A stretch of 64,000 bases of DNA, taken from assembly GCF_010858045.1 (NCBI RefSeq), contig NZ_JAAGVC010000004.1:231836-295835 (forward strand), written 5' to 3'. Of the stretch, positions 41,335-49,791 are shown in pieces; the first letter of the stretch is position 1, and every line of letters starts with the position of its first letter. The DNA is from Nocardia cyriacigeorgica. GTDB taxonomy: Bacteria > Actinomycetota > Actinomycetes > Mycobacteriales > Mycobacteriaceae. The translations under genes and the position numbers were made by a program. Below the pieces are notes generated by a model that worked only from the letters and a program-made list of their open reading frames with translations, was not told the DNA's origin and did no database searches.

Positions 41335-41772
41335 TTACGGACCGCTCGTGCTCCCGGACCGACGTTCGGAGAGCTGTTGCAGGGCACGAAGAAAACCGCG
41401 GCGATCATCGGCCGAGAGGGAGGACAGGAGTTCGGCTTCCTGCTGCTGGATGGCGGCCTGCGTGCGGTCGCGAAGTTCCCGTCCGGCGGGGGTGAGCGAT
41501 AGCAGGCGAGCGCGGCGATCGGCCGGGTCCGGGACGCGGGTGATCAGGCCGCGTTCCTGGAGATCGTCGAGGGTGGGGATGATGCGGGTCTTGTCGGCGC
41601 CGATGGCCTGGGCGAGGGCCGATTGGGTGCGAACCGGAGATTCCTCGAGGCCGAGCAATACGCCGTAGGCCCACATGGTGAGGCCGTGTGATTCCAGGAT
41701 CGGGCGTTCGATGGCCATCAAGGTGCGGCCGAGCGGCACGATCATCGCTGCTAGGTCGGGTCGGTCCGGCAT
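41335..41772 (-). CDS. MarR-family transcriptional regulator
   Basis: 145 aa. Winged-helix motif at about 50-100: QSALAQAIGADKTRIIPTLDDLQERGLITRVPDPADRRARLLSLTP, shown in parts: IGADKTRIIPTLDDL and DRRARLLSLTPAG. The start at 41772 (MPDRPDLAAM) has TATCTT six bases upstream and no Shine-Dalgarno, so the mRNA is probably leaderless. Divergent from the TIGR03086-like gene, which is a likely target. Longer upstream frame runs through the divergent gene and is rejected. Confidence 0.88.
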   Translation of the reverse strand: MPDRPDLAAMIVPLGRTLMAIERPILESHGLTMWAYGVLLGLEESPVRTQSALAQAIGADKTRIIPTLDDLQERGLITRVPDPADRRARLLSLTPAGRELRDRTQAAIQQQEAELLSSLSADDRRGFLRALQQLSERRSGSTSGP

Positions 41773-41823
41773 GGGAAAAAGATACCTCTGGGCAAATGAT
41801 AAGCGGGCACCTACGATATGTGC

Positions 41824-42441
41824 ATGCCTACTGATATTCGCGAACAACATCGAGAGTCCGTCCGACTGTGTCGTGATGCCGTCGCACGAGTCGCGCCGCA
41901 TCGGCTCGCCGACTCGACGCCCTGTGCGGAATGGGATCTCCGCGACCTGCTGCATCACATCGCCGTGCAGAACCGCGGATTCGCCGCCGCGGCCGCCGGC
42001 CACGGCAGCGAATACGACTGGTGGACCGGGGAATTCGCCGAGGATCCGATCGCCGACTGCCTGACCTCCTGCGATGAGGTCGTCACCGCTTTCGCCGCCG
42101 ACGACGCGCTCGACCGCCACTGGTCCCTGCCCGACGTCACCACCGAGACCGCCATCCCCGGCAGTACCGCGATCAACTTCCACCTCGTGGACTCGGTGGT
42201 CCACGCATGGGACGTCGCCCGCGCGATCGGGGAGCACATCGAGATCAATCCGGAGCTGGCGGCGGTCGCGCTGCGGATCGCCGAAAAAGTGCCCACCGGC
42301 TCGAGTCGCCTCGAACCCGGCGCGGCGTTCGGTCCGGCCATGCCGACCGTGGCGCAGGAGTCGCGCCTGGATCGGATGTTGCGCTTGCTGGGCAGGTCAC
42401 CGGCGTGGCCGGAGGTCGATGTGGCCGCACCGGCACCGTGA
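41824..42441 (+). CDS. TIGR03086-family (DinB/maleylpyruvate isomerase-like) metal-binding protein
   Basis: 205 aa. STPCAEWDLRDLLHHIAVQNRGF, DCLTSCDEVVTAF and FHLVDSVVHAWDVARAIG identify the TIGR03086/DinB fold. A metal site is expected from the His of LLHHI and the VHAWD motif. Such proteins often perform mycothiol-dependent chemistry. TACGAT at 41812-41817 is a -10-like box placing the transcript start at the ATG at 41824 (leaderless). Confidence 0.87.
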   Translation: MPTDIREQHRESVRLCRDAVARVAPHRLADSTPCAEWDLRDLLHHIAVQNRGFAAAAAGHGSEYDWWTGEFAEDPIADCLTSCDEVVTAFAADDALDRHWSLPDVTTETAIPGSTAINFHLVDSVVHAWDVARAIGEHIEINPELAAVALRIAEKVPTGSSRLEPGAAFGPAMPTVAQESRLDRMLRLLGRSPAWPEVDVAAPAP

Positions 42442-42628
42442 CCGCACTGTGCTCGTCGCGGGTGGGCTTCGCGTGTGCCTGCCCGCCGGTGCCGTCGAGA
42501 TTCAGCATGATCGGGCCGCACTCGCTCGTCATCGAGACGAACCGGTGATCAAAAACGAGCACATTATTGCGTTCAGGGGGCAATACTCGGGACGAATGGC
42601 CGATTCCCGCGCGAATAGGAGGACAGTG

Positions 42629-43072
42629 GTGAACATCGTGATCCGATCCGTCGCCGGTGCCCTGGCCGCGATCGCGCTGGCCCTCGGTTTCGTGATCGGC
42701 GGTTCCGGCCCCGCGGTGGCGCAGCCGACCACCGTCTTCCCGGTGCCGGTGGTGTTCAACTACTCCTACGATCTGTCGCCCTCGGTCGGCGTGGTGCATG
42801 TGGCGGCGACGCCGACCGGGGCGCCCGGCGAAACGGCCCTCTCGGTCGACGATCCCATTTTCTCGCTCATCCCGTTCTCACCGACCGTGCAGGTGAACTG
42901 GCGCAACTGGAACACCGGCGCGAACGGCACCATCGAACTGCCCACCACGACCAGCTCGACGGGCAAGCCGAAGCCGGTGGTCGTCACCACCGGCACCGGC
43001 CTGGTCACCGCCACCGTCTTCGCCACCAGCGGCAATATCGTCCCTGGTTTCGGCGCCTTCCAGACGCCCTAG
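42629..43072 (+). CDS. Secreted hypothetical protein
   Basis: 147 aa from the GTG at 42629, which is 7 bases after AGGAGG. Signal peptide (IVIRSVAGALAAIALALGFVIGG), cleavage near AVAQ-PTT. The mature part is beta-rich (VFNYSYDLSPSVGVVHVAATP, VQVNWRNWNTGANGTIELP), with no Cys. Family not recognised; similar layout to the secreted protein at 53063. Confidence 0.75.
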   Translation: MNIVIRSVAGALAAIALALGFVIGGSGPAVAQPTTVFPVPVVFNYSYDLSPSVGVVHVAATPTGAPGETALSVDDPIFSLIPFSPTVQVNWRNWNTGANGTIELPTTTSSTGKPKPVVVTTGTGLVTATVFATSGNIVPGFGAFQTP

Positions 43073-43113
43073 GGCTGGATCGGCGGCGTTCGGTCAGTGC
43101 CCTCGCCGATGGC

Positions 43114-43143
43114 CGGTGGCGGGCGGTACTCGGCCCGCCACCG
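43114..43143. terminator. Hairpin between converging genes
   Basis: Stem CGGTGGCGGGC / GCCCGCCACCG with an 8-nt loop between the secreted gene ending at 43072 and the DUF305 gene ending at 43161. No U-tract; probably a bidirectional terminator of the GC-rich type. Confidence 0.55.
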
Positions 43144-43160
43144 ACCCTCGGCGACCGGCC

Positions 43161-43769
43161 TCAGTTCTGGCCGAGCATCTGCCGCATCTGATCGATCTCG
43201 GCCTGCTGGGCGGCGACGATGCTCGTGGCCAGAGCCTTGGTGTCGGGGTTGACGCCCTCGGCCAGCACCGTGTTCGCCATGTCGATGGCGCCGATGTGGT
43301 GCTCGATCATCATCTGCATCCACTGCCGGTCGAACTCGGCTCCGGTGGCGTTCTCCAGCGCCGTCATCTGCTCGGGTGTCATCATGCCCGGCATATCGTG
43401 CCCACCGTGACCGCCGTGCTCACCGGCGTTCGGCGCGGGCTTGCCGAAGCTCTCGAGCAGCGTGGTGATCTGCTGCATCTCCGGTGCCTGCGCCGCCTCG
43501 ACCGCGGCGGCCAACGCCAGCAGCTGCGGGTTCTGGGTGCGGCTCGGCACCATCTTCGCCATGTCGACGGCCTGCGCGTGATGCGGGTACATCATCTGCA
43601 AGAACGTGACATCGGCGGCGTTGAAGTCGGTGCGCGTGCTCGCGCTGGTGCTGGCCGCCGCGCTGGTCGTGGTCTCGGTGGCGGTGGTCGAATCGTCGCT
43701 GCATCCGGCGACGGTGAGGGCGGTCGCGGCGACGGCGGCGATCAGGAAACGGGTACGGGTGATGAACAT
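43161..43769 (-). CDS. DUF305 lipoprotein
   Basis: 202 aa. Lipobox LTVAGC, a Ser/Thr-rich spacer, then two DUF305 halves, each with a His-rich pattern: FLQMMYPHHAQAVDMAKMV and WMQMMIEHHIGAIDMANTVL. A Met/His-rich loop lies between (HGGHGGHDMPGMMTPEQM). Such proteins are often linked to copper; the Met/His content fits but is not proof. Adjacent to a DUF6153-like gene in the same direction, a common pair. Confidence 0.92.
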   Translation of the reverse strand: MFITRTRFLIAAVAATALTVAGCSDDSTTATETTTSAAASTSASTRTDFNAADVTFLQMMYPHHAQAVDMAKMVPSRTQNPQLLALAAAVEAAQAPEMQQITTLLESFGKPAPNAGEHGGHGGHDMPGMMTPEQMTALENATGAEFDRQWMQMMIEHHIGAIDMANTVLAEGVNPDTKALATSIVAAQQAEIDQMRQMLGQN

Positions 43770-43850
43770 GTCTGTGCTCCTGGGGAATGCGAGGGAATGC
43801 GGGCAGGCCGAGTCGCGCCCCCGGCCTGGTGACCAGGGCGCGACGGCCCA

Positions 43851-44717
43851 TCAGATCCGCAGAATCGACAATTCCGCGAGCGTCGGCACGGTCCACGGCG
43901 GTGGACGTTCGCGCCGAGCGGGACGGTGGCCGCGGAGGATTCCGGAGCCGTCCACGGGCTGAAACGCCAACCGGAACAACAGCACAAGCCCGATCGCCAG
44001 ACCGAGCATCGAGAGGATGAACACGCAGCCGTGCATCCCACCGTGCACCCCGCAGTCACCGCAATCCTGCTCGTGCCCGCCGATGCCGTCGGCGGATAGC
44101 AGCGGGACCGCGAATGTGCCCGTGAACAGGTCACTTTCGGGCTGATCGGGCTGCGCGACGAGGGGGCCTCGAGGGTGATCGGCGAGCATGCGTACATCGC
44201 TGTCGGACCGAGCTGCACCCGTGAGCGGATTGCTTTCGGACCGATCAGGCTGCGCGAGTACCGAGCTTCGAGGGTGATCGGCCGGTTCGCGTACATCACC
44301 GCCGGACCGAACTGGACGCGTGAGCGGGTCGCTTCGGGACCGATGAGCATGCGTGAGCGACCCGTTGCCGGACCGATCCGCGTGCACATCACCGGCAGAC
44401 GCGGCAGCCGATTGTGCACTGTGCGCGGGATTTTCGAACCCGGCTGCCGGGAAGCCCTGCGGCGCAGTGGCGGTCACGGTGGCGGGTGGGGCGGTGCCGA
44501 GCGCGGGTGCAGCCGCATCCGTCGCCGGCGTGGAGGCGTGCGCGGCGCGGCTCTCGTGCGGATGATCCGCGGCCCCGGCCGACGCACCGTGATCGGCCCA
44601 CGCATGCCCGAAATCGAACACTCCGACGTGCATGCCGACGATCCCACCCAGCAGCGCGACCAGTGCGAACAGCCGGGCGAGCCCCGGCAGGCGCGAAGTC
44701 GGATGCTGGTCGGTCAC
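43851..44717 (-). CDS. DUF6153-like membrane protein with expanded repeat linker
   Basis: 288 aa, longer than the usual about 130-150 aa of the family. One N-terminal helix (LFALVALLGGIVGMHVGVF), a long hydrophilic linker with two 33-residue tandem repeats (xPLTxxxRSxxDVRxxADHPR...AQPDxxES), then the conserved HEQDCGDCGVHGGMHGCVFILSM and a second helix. The His/Cys cluster could bind a metal. Upstream of the DUF305 gene. Confidence 0.75.
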   Translation of the reverse strand: MTDQHPTSRLPGLARLFALVALLGGIVGMHVGVFDFGHAWADHGASAGAADHPHESRAAHASTPATDAAAPALGTAPPATVTATAPQGFPAAGFENPAHSAQSAAASAGDVHADRSGNGSLTHAHRSRSDPLTRPVRSGGDVREPADHPRSSVLAQPDRSESNPLTGAARSDSDVRMLADHPRGPLVAQPDQPESDLFTGTFAVPLLSADGIGGHEQDCGDCGVHGGMHGCVFILSMLGLAIGLVLLFRLAFQPVDGSGILRGHRPARRERPPPWTVPTLAELSILRI

Positions 44718-44762
44718 GGGCCCCAGTCTAGTGGGGGCGCGGACTATACCCCGGCGAGGTAC

Positions 44763-45278
44763 TTACTCGTAGTCGTCGCAGGCGTCGACCGCGGCGTTCT
44801 TGGTGGTGTTGAAGGTGTCGATGTGGTCGTTCATGAGGTCGGTCGGCGCGTTCGTCTTCAGCATGTCGGCCAGCTTCTTGCTGTCGTCGCGCCAGTCCCG
44901 CAACGCCTGGGCGACGCCGGAGGGGACGTTCTTGACCAGCTTGCGGTCGACGTCGTTCGCGCCGTCGCGCAGCGCCGTCTCGGCGTCGGCGGCCTTGGCC
45001 GCGGTGTCGGGCGCATCGTTATTGCTGGCATCGATGTAGGCGTTGAACTTGCGCACGGCGTTGCCGTTGGCGTCGCTGAACGCATCGCAGGCGGTGGTCG
45101 CCGCGGATGTGGCGGCCGCCGACGACGACGCTGCCGCCATCGAGGTGTAGGTGGCCAGATCGGCCTGGTTGACCTGGGCAGTGCCGGAGACGCTGTTCGA
45201 ACAGGCGCTCACCAGAACGAGTCCGCCCGCCAGCGCCACCGCGGCGGCGGCAAGGCTCATGCGCTCGTAGCGTCGCAT
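44763..45278 (-). CDS. Lipoprotein, unknown
   Basis: 171 aa from the ATG at 45278, with GGGGAGAAAG upstream. Lipobox LVSAC, then NSVSGTAQVNQADLATYTS, a Ser/Ala-rich linker, and a helical body (KFNAYIDASNN, VAQALRDWRDDSKKLADML) with two Cys (ACDAFS, VDACDDYE) that may pair. Common secreted type in mycolic-acid bacteria, no known function. An inverted repeat in the leader may regulate it. Confidence 0.8.
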   Translation of the reverse strand: MRRYERMSLAAAAVALAGGLVLVSACSNSVSGTAQVNQADLATYTSMAAASSSAAATSAATTACDAFSDANGNAVRKFNAYIDASNNDAPDTAAKAADAETALRDGANDVDRKLVKNVPSGVAQALRDWRDDSKKLADMLKTNAPTDLMNDHIDTFNTTKNAAVDACDDYE

Positions 45279-45297
45279 CGGTCTTTCTCCCCTCGCG

Positions 45298-45344
45298 GAT
45301 GCCGGCCGCCCCGTGTCTTCGCGGAGACAGACATTGCCGGCATC
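45298..45344 (-). other. Nested inverted repeat in the lipoprotein leader
   Basis: GATGCCGGC (45298-45306) pairs with GCCGGCATC (45336-45344); inside, TGTCT and AGACA form a second hairpin. It lies 20-66 bp upstream of the lipoprotein start codon and could be an operator or an mRNA leader structure. Confidence 0.45.
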
Positions 45345-45427
45345 TGACCGTAAGTCTTCCTGACCGTACTGGGTCGTTACCGCCGATGGCCAAGCGTGGC
45401 GCGAACGTTGGCGAACCGATACCCCGG

Positions 45428-46837
45428 CTAGCCCTGTCGCGCCAGCGCCCGTCCGATCACCCGTGCCCCGTCCGGGAAGGCGCCGGGATTCGGGCCGGAG
45501 TAGTTGAGCCGCAGATACGGTCCGGTCGGCTCGGCGGGGAACCATTCGTCGCCGGCCGCCACGGTGACGCCCTCCGTCTCGCAGTCGCGTACCAGCCGGG
45601 CCAGGTCGGTGGCATCGGGCAGCCGCACCCACAGGTTCAATCCGCCCTCGGGAACGGCCGTCACATGCGCGCCGGGCGCGTGTTCGCGCAATGCTTCCAC
45701 GAGCAGGTCGCGGCGAACTGCGAGCTGCTGGCGCACCGTCCGCAGATGGCGCCGCCATGCCGGTTGCGTGACGACGTCGAGCGCGACCGACTGCAACAAC
45801 CCGCTCACATACATCGATTCCGCCTGAGTATCGGCGAGGATGCGTTCACGCGCTGGTCCGCGCGCAATGATCGCGGCGACCCGCACCGCCGGGGACACGC
45901 TTTTGGTGAGTGAACGCAGATAGACCACATGCCCGGCGTCGTCACGCGCGGCGACGGGCACCGAATCGGCGGTGATGCCGAAATCGTGCGCCCAATCGTC
46001 TTCGATCAGGAACGCCCCGTGCCCGCGCACGATCTCGAGCACCCGCTCTGCGACCTCCGGCGACCAGCGCGCACCGGTGGGGTTGGCGAAGTTGGGCTGA
46101 GCGTAGAAAGCGCGGGCTCCGGTGCGCCGGAAGGCGCGGTCCAGTTCCTCGGGGTCGGGGCCGTCGCTGCCGCTGGGCACCGGCACGACCGGGATGCCGG
46201 CCTGACCCGCGGCGAGCATGGCTCCCCAATACGTGGGCGATTCGATCAGCAGTGGCCCGCGCGCGCCGGCCAGCGCGCGGAAGGCGCTTCCGAGGCCGCT
46301 CTGGCTGCCCGGGGTGATGATGGCGTCATTGAGCGCGGGCGGTGTGACGCCGACCGGTACGGCCGCCCCGAGTTCGGCAGCGAACCACGCCTGGAGTTCC
46401 GCGAACCCGGCGACGGGCGGCCGCGACATCGTCGCCGTGCTGCGCGCCGCACGGGAGAACGCGGCCCGGACCAGCCGATCGGGTAGCAGTTCCCGGTCCG
46501 GATAACCCGAATGCAAGGCGATCGCGTCACTGGGTGCGGTGCGCAACGCGGCGGCGAGCTGTGGTGCACGAGCGATCGGCGAGCCGAGCGCAGCCGTCTG
46601 CCAGCCGTAGTCATGCGGGCGGGCCACCCGCACACCCTGGACGAAAGTGCCTATACCCGGACGTGTTTCGATCATGCCCTGCGCCGTCAGGGTTCGCAGC
46701 GCCTTCTGCACCGTCACCGGACTCGCGCCGTACTGCGCCACCAGCGCCCGCGTCGACGGGAGCTTCGCGCCCGGTGTCGCGGTGGCGATCCACGCGCGGA
46801 GGTCGGCGACAATGCGGGAGCTGCTATCGTTGAACAT
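45428..46837 (-). CDS. MocR/PdxR-type GntR regulator with aminotransferase domain
   Basis: 469 aa. N-terminal winged helix (LPSTRALVAQYGASPVTVQKALRTLTAQGMI) at about 10-75, shown here in one piece under the limit as PVTVQKALRTLTAQGMIETR; then a fold-type I aminotransferase domain with the PLP lysine in YLRSLTKSVSPAVRV. MocR regulators sense PLP or amino acids. The start codon shares CATG with the divergent EamA gene, its likely target. No Shine-Dalgarno is seen; TACTCT eight bases upstream suggests a leaderless mRNA. Confidence 0.9.
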   Translation of the reverse strand: MFNDSSSRIVADLRAWIATATPGAKLPSTRALVAQYGASPVTVQKALRTLTAQGMIETRPGIGTFVQGVRVARPHDYGWQTAALGSPIARAPQLAAALRTAPSDAIALHSGYPDRELLPDRLVRAAFSRAARSTATMSRPPVAGFAELQAWFAAELGAAVPVGVTPPALNDAIITPGSQSGLGSAFRALAGARGPLLIESPTYWGAMLAAGQAGIPVVPVPSGSDGPDPEELDRAFRRTGARAFYAQPNFANPTGARWSPEVAERVLEIVRGHGAFLIEDDWAHDFGITADSVPVAARDDAGHVVYLRSLTKSVSPAVRVAAIIARGPARERILADTQAESMYVSGLLQSVALDVVTQPAWRRHLRTVRQQLAVRRDLLVEALREHAPGAHVTAVPEGGLNLWVRLPDATDLARLVRDCETEGVTVAAGDEWFPAEPTGPYLRLNYSGPNPGAFPDGARVIGRALARQG

Positions 46838-46856
46838 GAGAGTTCAGAGTAGCGCT
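46823..46856. promoter_or_regulatory. Overlapping divergent leaderless promoters
   Basis: Plus strand: TATCGT at 46825-46830 is a -10-like box 5 bp before the EamA ATG. Minus strand: TACTCT is 8 bases before the MocR ATG. The two ATG codons share the palindrome CATG at 46835-46838, so there is no room for leaders. Confidence 0.5.
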
Positions 46857-47762
46857 ATTGTTGATTCGCGCCCACCGCTACCGAGTGGGTCCGGCATCCG
46901 CTGGGGGCTTCTCGGCGTAGCCGCCTTCTCCTTCACCGTCCCCCTCACGCGAGTGGCCGTCGACGACGGCGGGCTATCGCCGCTGTTCGTGGGAGCGGGC
47001 CGGGCCGTCATCGCCGCACTCCTCGCCGCCATCGCATTGGTCGTCACCGAGCAGCCCTTGCCCCGCGGACGCCGGTGGATTCGGATCGCGGTCGTGGCAG
47101 GCGGCGTCGTGATCGGCTTCCCGCTGCTGACCTCTTACGCGCTCACCACCGCGCCCGCGGGCCACAGTGCGGTGGTGATCGCCGTGCTGCCCGCCGCGAC
47201 CGCGGTCACGGCGGTCTTACGCGGTCACGAACGACCGCCGCGGGCCTTCTGGTACGCGGCGGCGCTCGGCGCTGTCGCCGCCCTCGTCTTCGCCGCCCTG
47301 CAAGGCGGCGGATTCGGGGTACCGCACTGGTCGGATCTGCTGCTCTTCGGCGCGGTCGCGGCCGCCGCGATCGGCTATGCCGAAGGCGGGCTGCTGGCCA
47401 GGGAACTCGGCGCATGGCAGACGGTCTCGTGGGCTCTCGTGCTGGCCGCGCCGCTGATGATCCTGTTGACCGCACTTTCGATCGCACACGATCCACCGAG
47501 CGGCACGGTGACCGAATGGTCCGCTTTCGCCTACCTCGCGGTGGTGAGCATGTACCTGGGTTTCTTCGCCTGGTACCGCGGGCTCGCGATCGGCCCGATG
47601 TCGCAGGTCAGCCAGATTCAGCTGGTACAGCCGGTGCTGACGATCGGCTGGGCCGCGTTGCTGCTCGGTGAACAACTCACCTTGCCGACGGTGCTCGGCG
47701 GGCTCGCCGTCATCGGCTGCGCCGCACTGGCCGTACGGACACGGCTCGGACGGGCCGGCTAG
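46836..47762 (+). CDS. EamA/DMT-family transporter
   Basis: 308 aa with about 10 membrane segments in two EamA halves (WGLLGVAAFSFTVPLTRVAV; DLLLFGAVAAAAIGYAEGGL), ending with QLVQPVLTIGWAALLLGEQL. Drug/metabolite exporters of this family often export amino acids, and pairing with a MocR regulator is common. The ATG at 46836 is in the shared CATG. Stop overlaps the next convergent gene by 4 bp. Confidence 0.88.
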   Translation: MRVQSSAIVDSRPPLPSGSGIRWGLLGVAAFSFTVPLTRVAVDDGGLSPLFVGAGRAVIAALLAAIALVVTEQPLPRGRRWIRIAVVAGGVVIGFPLLTSYALTTAPAGHSAVVIAVLPAATAVTAVLRGHERPPRAFWYAAALGAVAALVFAALQGGGFGVPHWSDLLLFGAVAAAAIGYAEGGLLARELGAWQTVSWALVLAAPLMILLTALSIAHDPPSGTVTEWSAFAYLAVVSMYLGFFAWYRGLAIGPMSQVSQIQLVQPVLTIGWAALLLGEQLTLPTVLGGLAVIGCAALAVRTRLGRAG

Positions 47763-48361
47763 GACGTGGCGATATCGATGACCAGCCTGGTCGGGTTGCT
47801 CAGTGTGCTCACCGAGAACGCGGGCCGCTCGCCGTTGACGCCGATGAACGACTGGGTGACGCCCTCGAAGACGATCGTGCGATACACCCCGGCAACGGCG
47901 GGCGCGGACGGCTCGATCACCGGGTCCGGCCCCGAGTAGGGCTCGACGCCGCTGTCGAACGGGTAGACCGAGCCGGTGATCCGCACTTCCAGGACGGATT
48001 GCCCCGCGACATCGATGGCGGTGCCGCTGCCGTCCTGCACCGCCTGGTCGACGTATTCGACGTCCCAGCCGGGCGTGCCGGTGCCGCCGAGCTCGTAGAC
48101 GACCCGGTCGAACCCCTCGTGGTGGCCGACGCTGATGTCGGTGACGGTGAGCGCGGCGTCGCCGGAGGCCTGGGCACGCTTGGGTGCGGCGTCGGCCGGG
48201 GCGTCGGGGGCTTCCTGGGGAGCCACGGTGGTGGTGCGCTCCGCGGCCGAGGTGCCAGGGGAGTCGACGACGGTGGCGGGGGTCGGTTCGTCGTCGCCGC
48301 AGGCCGCCGCGAATCCGACGACACCGAGGGCAACCAGGCCGACCACCAGCTTGTTACGCAT
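47759..48361 (-). CDS. Lipoprotein with AMIN-like domain
   Basis: 200 aa from the ATG at 48361. Lipobox FAAAC, a Thr/Ala/Pro-rich spacer, then an AMIN-like beta domain (ALTVTDISVGHHEGFDRVVYEL, shown as TDISVGHHEGFDRVVYEL; RTIVFEGVTQSFIG; LSNPTRLVIDIA). AMIN domains target proteins to the cell envelope or peptidoglycan. No catalytic domain is attached. Exact role unknown. Confidence 0.82.
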   Translation of the reverse strand: MRNKLVVGLVALGVVGFAAACGDDEPTPATVVDSPGTSAAERTTTVAPQEAPDAPADAAPKRAQASGDAALTVTDISVGHHEGFDRVVYELGGTGTPGWDVEYVDQAVQDGSGTAIDVAGQSVLEVRITGSVYPFDSGVEPYSGPDPVIEPSAPAVAGVYRTIVFEGVTQSFIGVNGERPAFSVSTLSNPTRLVIDIATS

Positions 48362-48484
48362 GTGGCAAATGTTACCCATCATTGCCCGCTCGCACGGGGT
48401 ATTCGGCCGGGGTGTTCGCCTGTCGAAACCGGCCCGAATCGGGGCAGATGTGCTTGCCGGGCAACGATCTAGCACACTTGACGG

Positions 48485-49636
48485 GTGCTGAATGTGGAGG
48501 ATCTGCTGGGGCGGCTGCGCCGGTATCCGGATGTGGAGGCGCCGAACCTGTATGCCGTCGATGCCGCTGATCGGTTGATTCTCGATGTCGCGGCCGAGGC
48601 CTTGGCCGCCGCGGATAGCGGGGAAGTTGCCATTATCGGCGACAGCTACGGCGCCCTCACCCTCGGCGCCGCCGCCACACACGACCTGCGCGGTTTACGC
48701 GTGCACCAGGATCTGCTCACCGGCGAACTCGCCCTCGCCGCCAACGCCCGCGCCCTCGGCCTCGCCGACCGCTACACCGCGCACGCCCTCGACGCCGAAC
48801 TGCTCAAAGGCGTGCGCGTGGTCCTGCTGCGCTTGCCGCGCGTCCTGGCGGGGCTCAGCGAGATCGCCGACACCATCGCCCGATTCGCCGAACCCGACGT
48901 CAAGGTGTTCGCCGGCGGTCGCGACAAATACCTCACCACCACGATGAACGAGGTCCTCGGCGAATCCTTCACCGAGGTGCGGGCCAGCCGCGGCCGCCAG
49001 AAATCGCGCATGCTGCTGGTCAGTGGCCCGAAACAGCTGGGCGAGCCGCCATTTCCGGTGCGCGAGCATCTCGGTGAACTCGATATCGATGTCGTCGCGC
49101 ACGGTGCCGCTTTCTCCGGCGCTCGCCTCGATATCGGCACCCGTTTCCTGCTCGAGCACATGAAGACGATGAAGCCCGACGCACGCACCGCCATCGACCT
49201 CGGCTGTGGCACCGGCATCCTGGCCGTGGCGCTCGCCAAGGCCAGGCCCCGGCTGGAGGTGATCGGCACCGATCAGTCCGCCGCCGCGGTGGCCTCCGCC
49301 ATGGCCACGGTTGCCGCCAACGACGTCGCCGACCGGGTGACGGTGGTGCGCGACGACGCGATGTCCAGCGCCCCGGACAACAGCGCCGACCTGGTGCTGT
49401 GTAATCCGCCGTTCCACGTCGGCGCCGCGGTGCACACCGGGTCGGCGATCAAGATGTTCAGCCAGACCGGGCGGGTGCTGCGGCCCGGTGGGGAACTCTG
49501 GACCGTCTACAACTCCCATCTCAATTACCGGGGTGTGGTGGAGCGGATGGTCGGGCGCACCGACGTCATCGGGCGCAACCGCAAATTCACCGTCACCAGG
49601 TCGGTGTGTGGCCTGCACGATGCCCAAGAACGGTAG
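48485..49636 (+). CDS. RlmG/RsmC-type rRNA guanine N2-methyltransferase
   Basis: 383 aa. An N-terminal degenerate methyltransferase-like domain (about 1-190) and a C-terminal catalytic domain with SAM loop DLGCGTGIL (about 239) and the NPPFHVG motif (N307). This two-domain layout with NPPFH is typical of m2G methyltransferases RsmC (16S G1207) and RlmG (23S G1835). Which rRNA is modified cannot be decided. GTG start. Confidence 0.87.
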   Translation: MLNVEDLLGRLRRYPDVEAPNLYAVDAADRLILDVAAEALAAADSGEVAIIGDSYGALTLGAAATHDLRGLRVHQDLLTGELALAANARALGLADRYTAHALDAELLKGVRVVLLRLPRVLAGLSEIADTIARFAEPDVKVFAGGRDKYLTTTMNEVLGESFTEVRASRGRQKSRMLLVSGPKQLGEPPFPVREHLGELDIDVVAHGAAFSGARLDIGTRFLLEHMKTMKPDARTAIDLGCGTGILAVALAKARPRLEVIGTDQSAAAVASAMATVAANDVADRVTVVRDDAMSSAPDNSADLVLCNPPFHVGAAVHTGSAIKMFSQTGRVLRPGGELWTVYNSHLNYRGVVERMVGRTDVIGRNRKFTVTRSVCGLHDAQER

Positions 49637-49791
49637 AGTCCGATTTGTCGGTCTTTGCCGCAACGCCGAGTCGCCGTCCGGGAACTCGACGCCGGCGACG
49701 AACGTTGGACAGAACAAGTTGGAAATCGGGCGTAGCTCGATTCCGGCGGCCACGCATCGACGTGGGCCACGACTCCAGAAAGGGATAAGCG

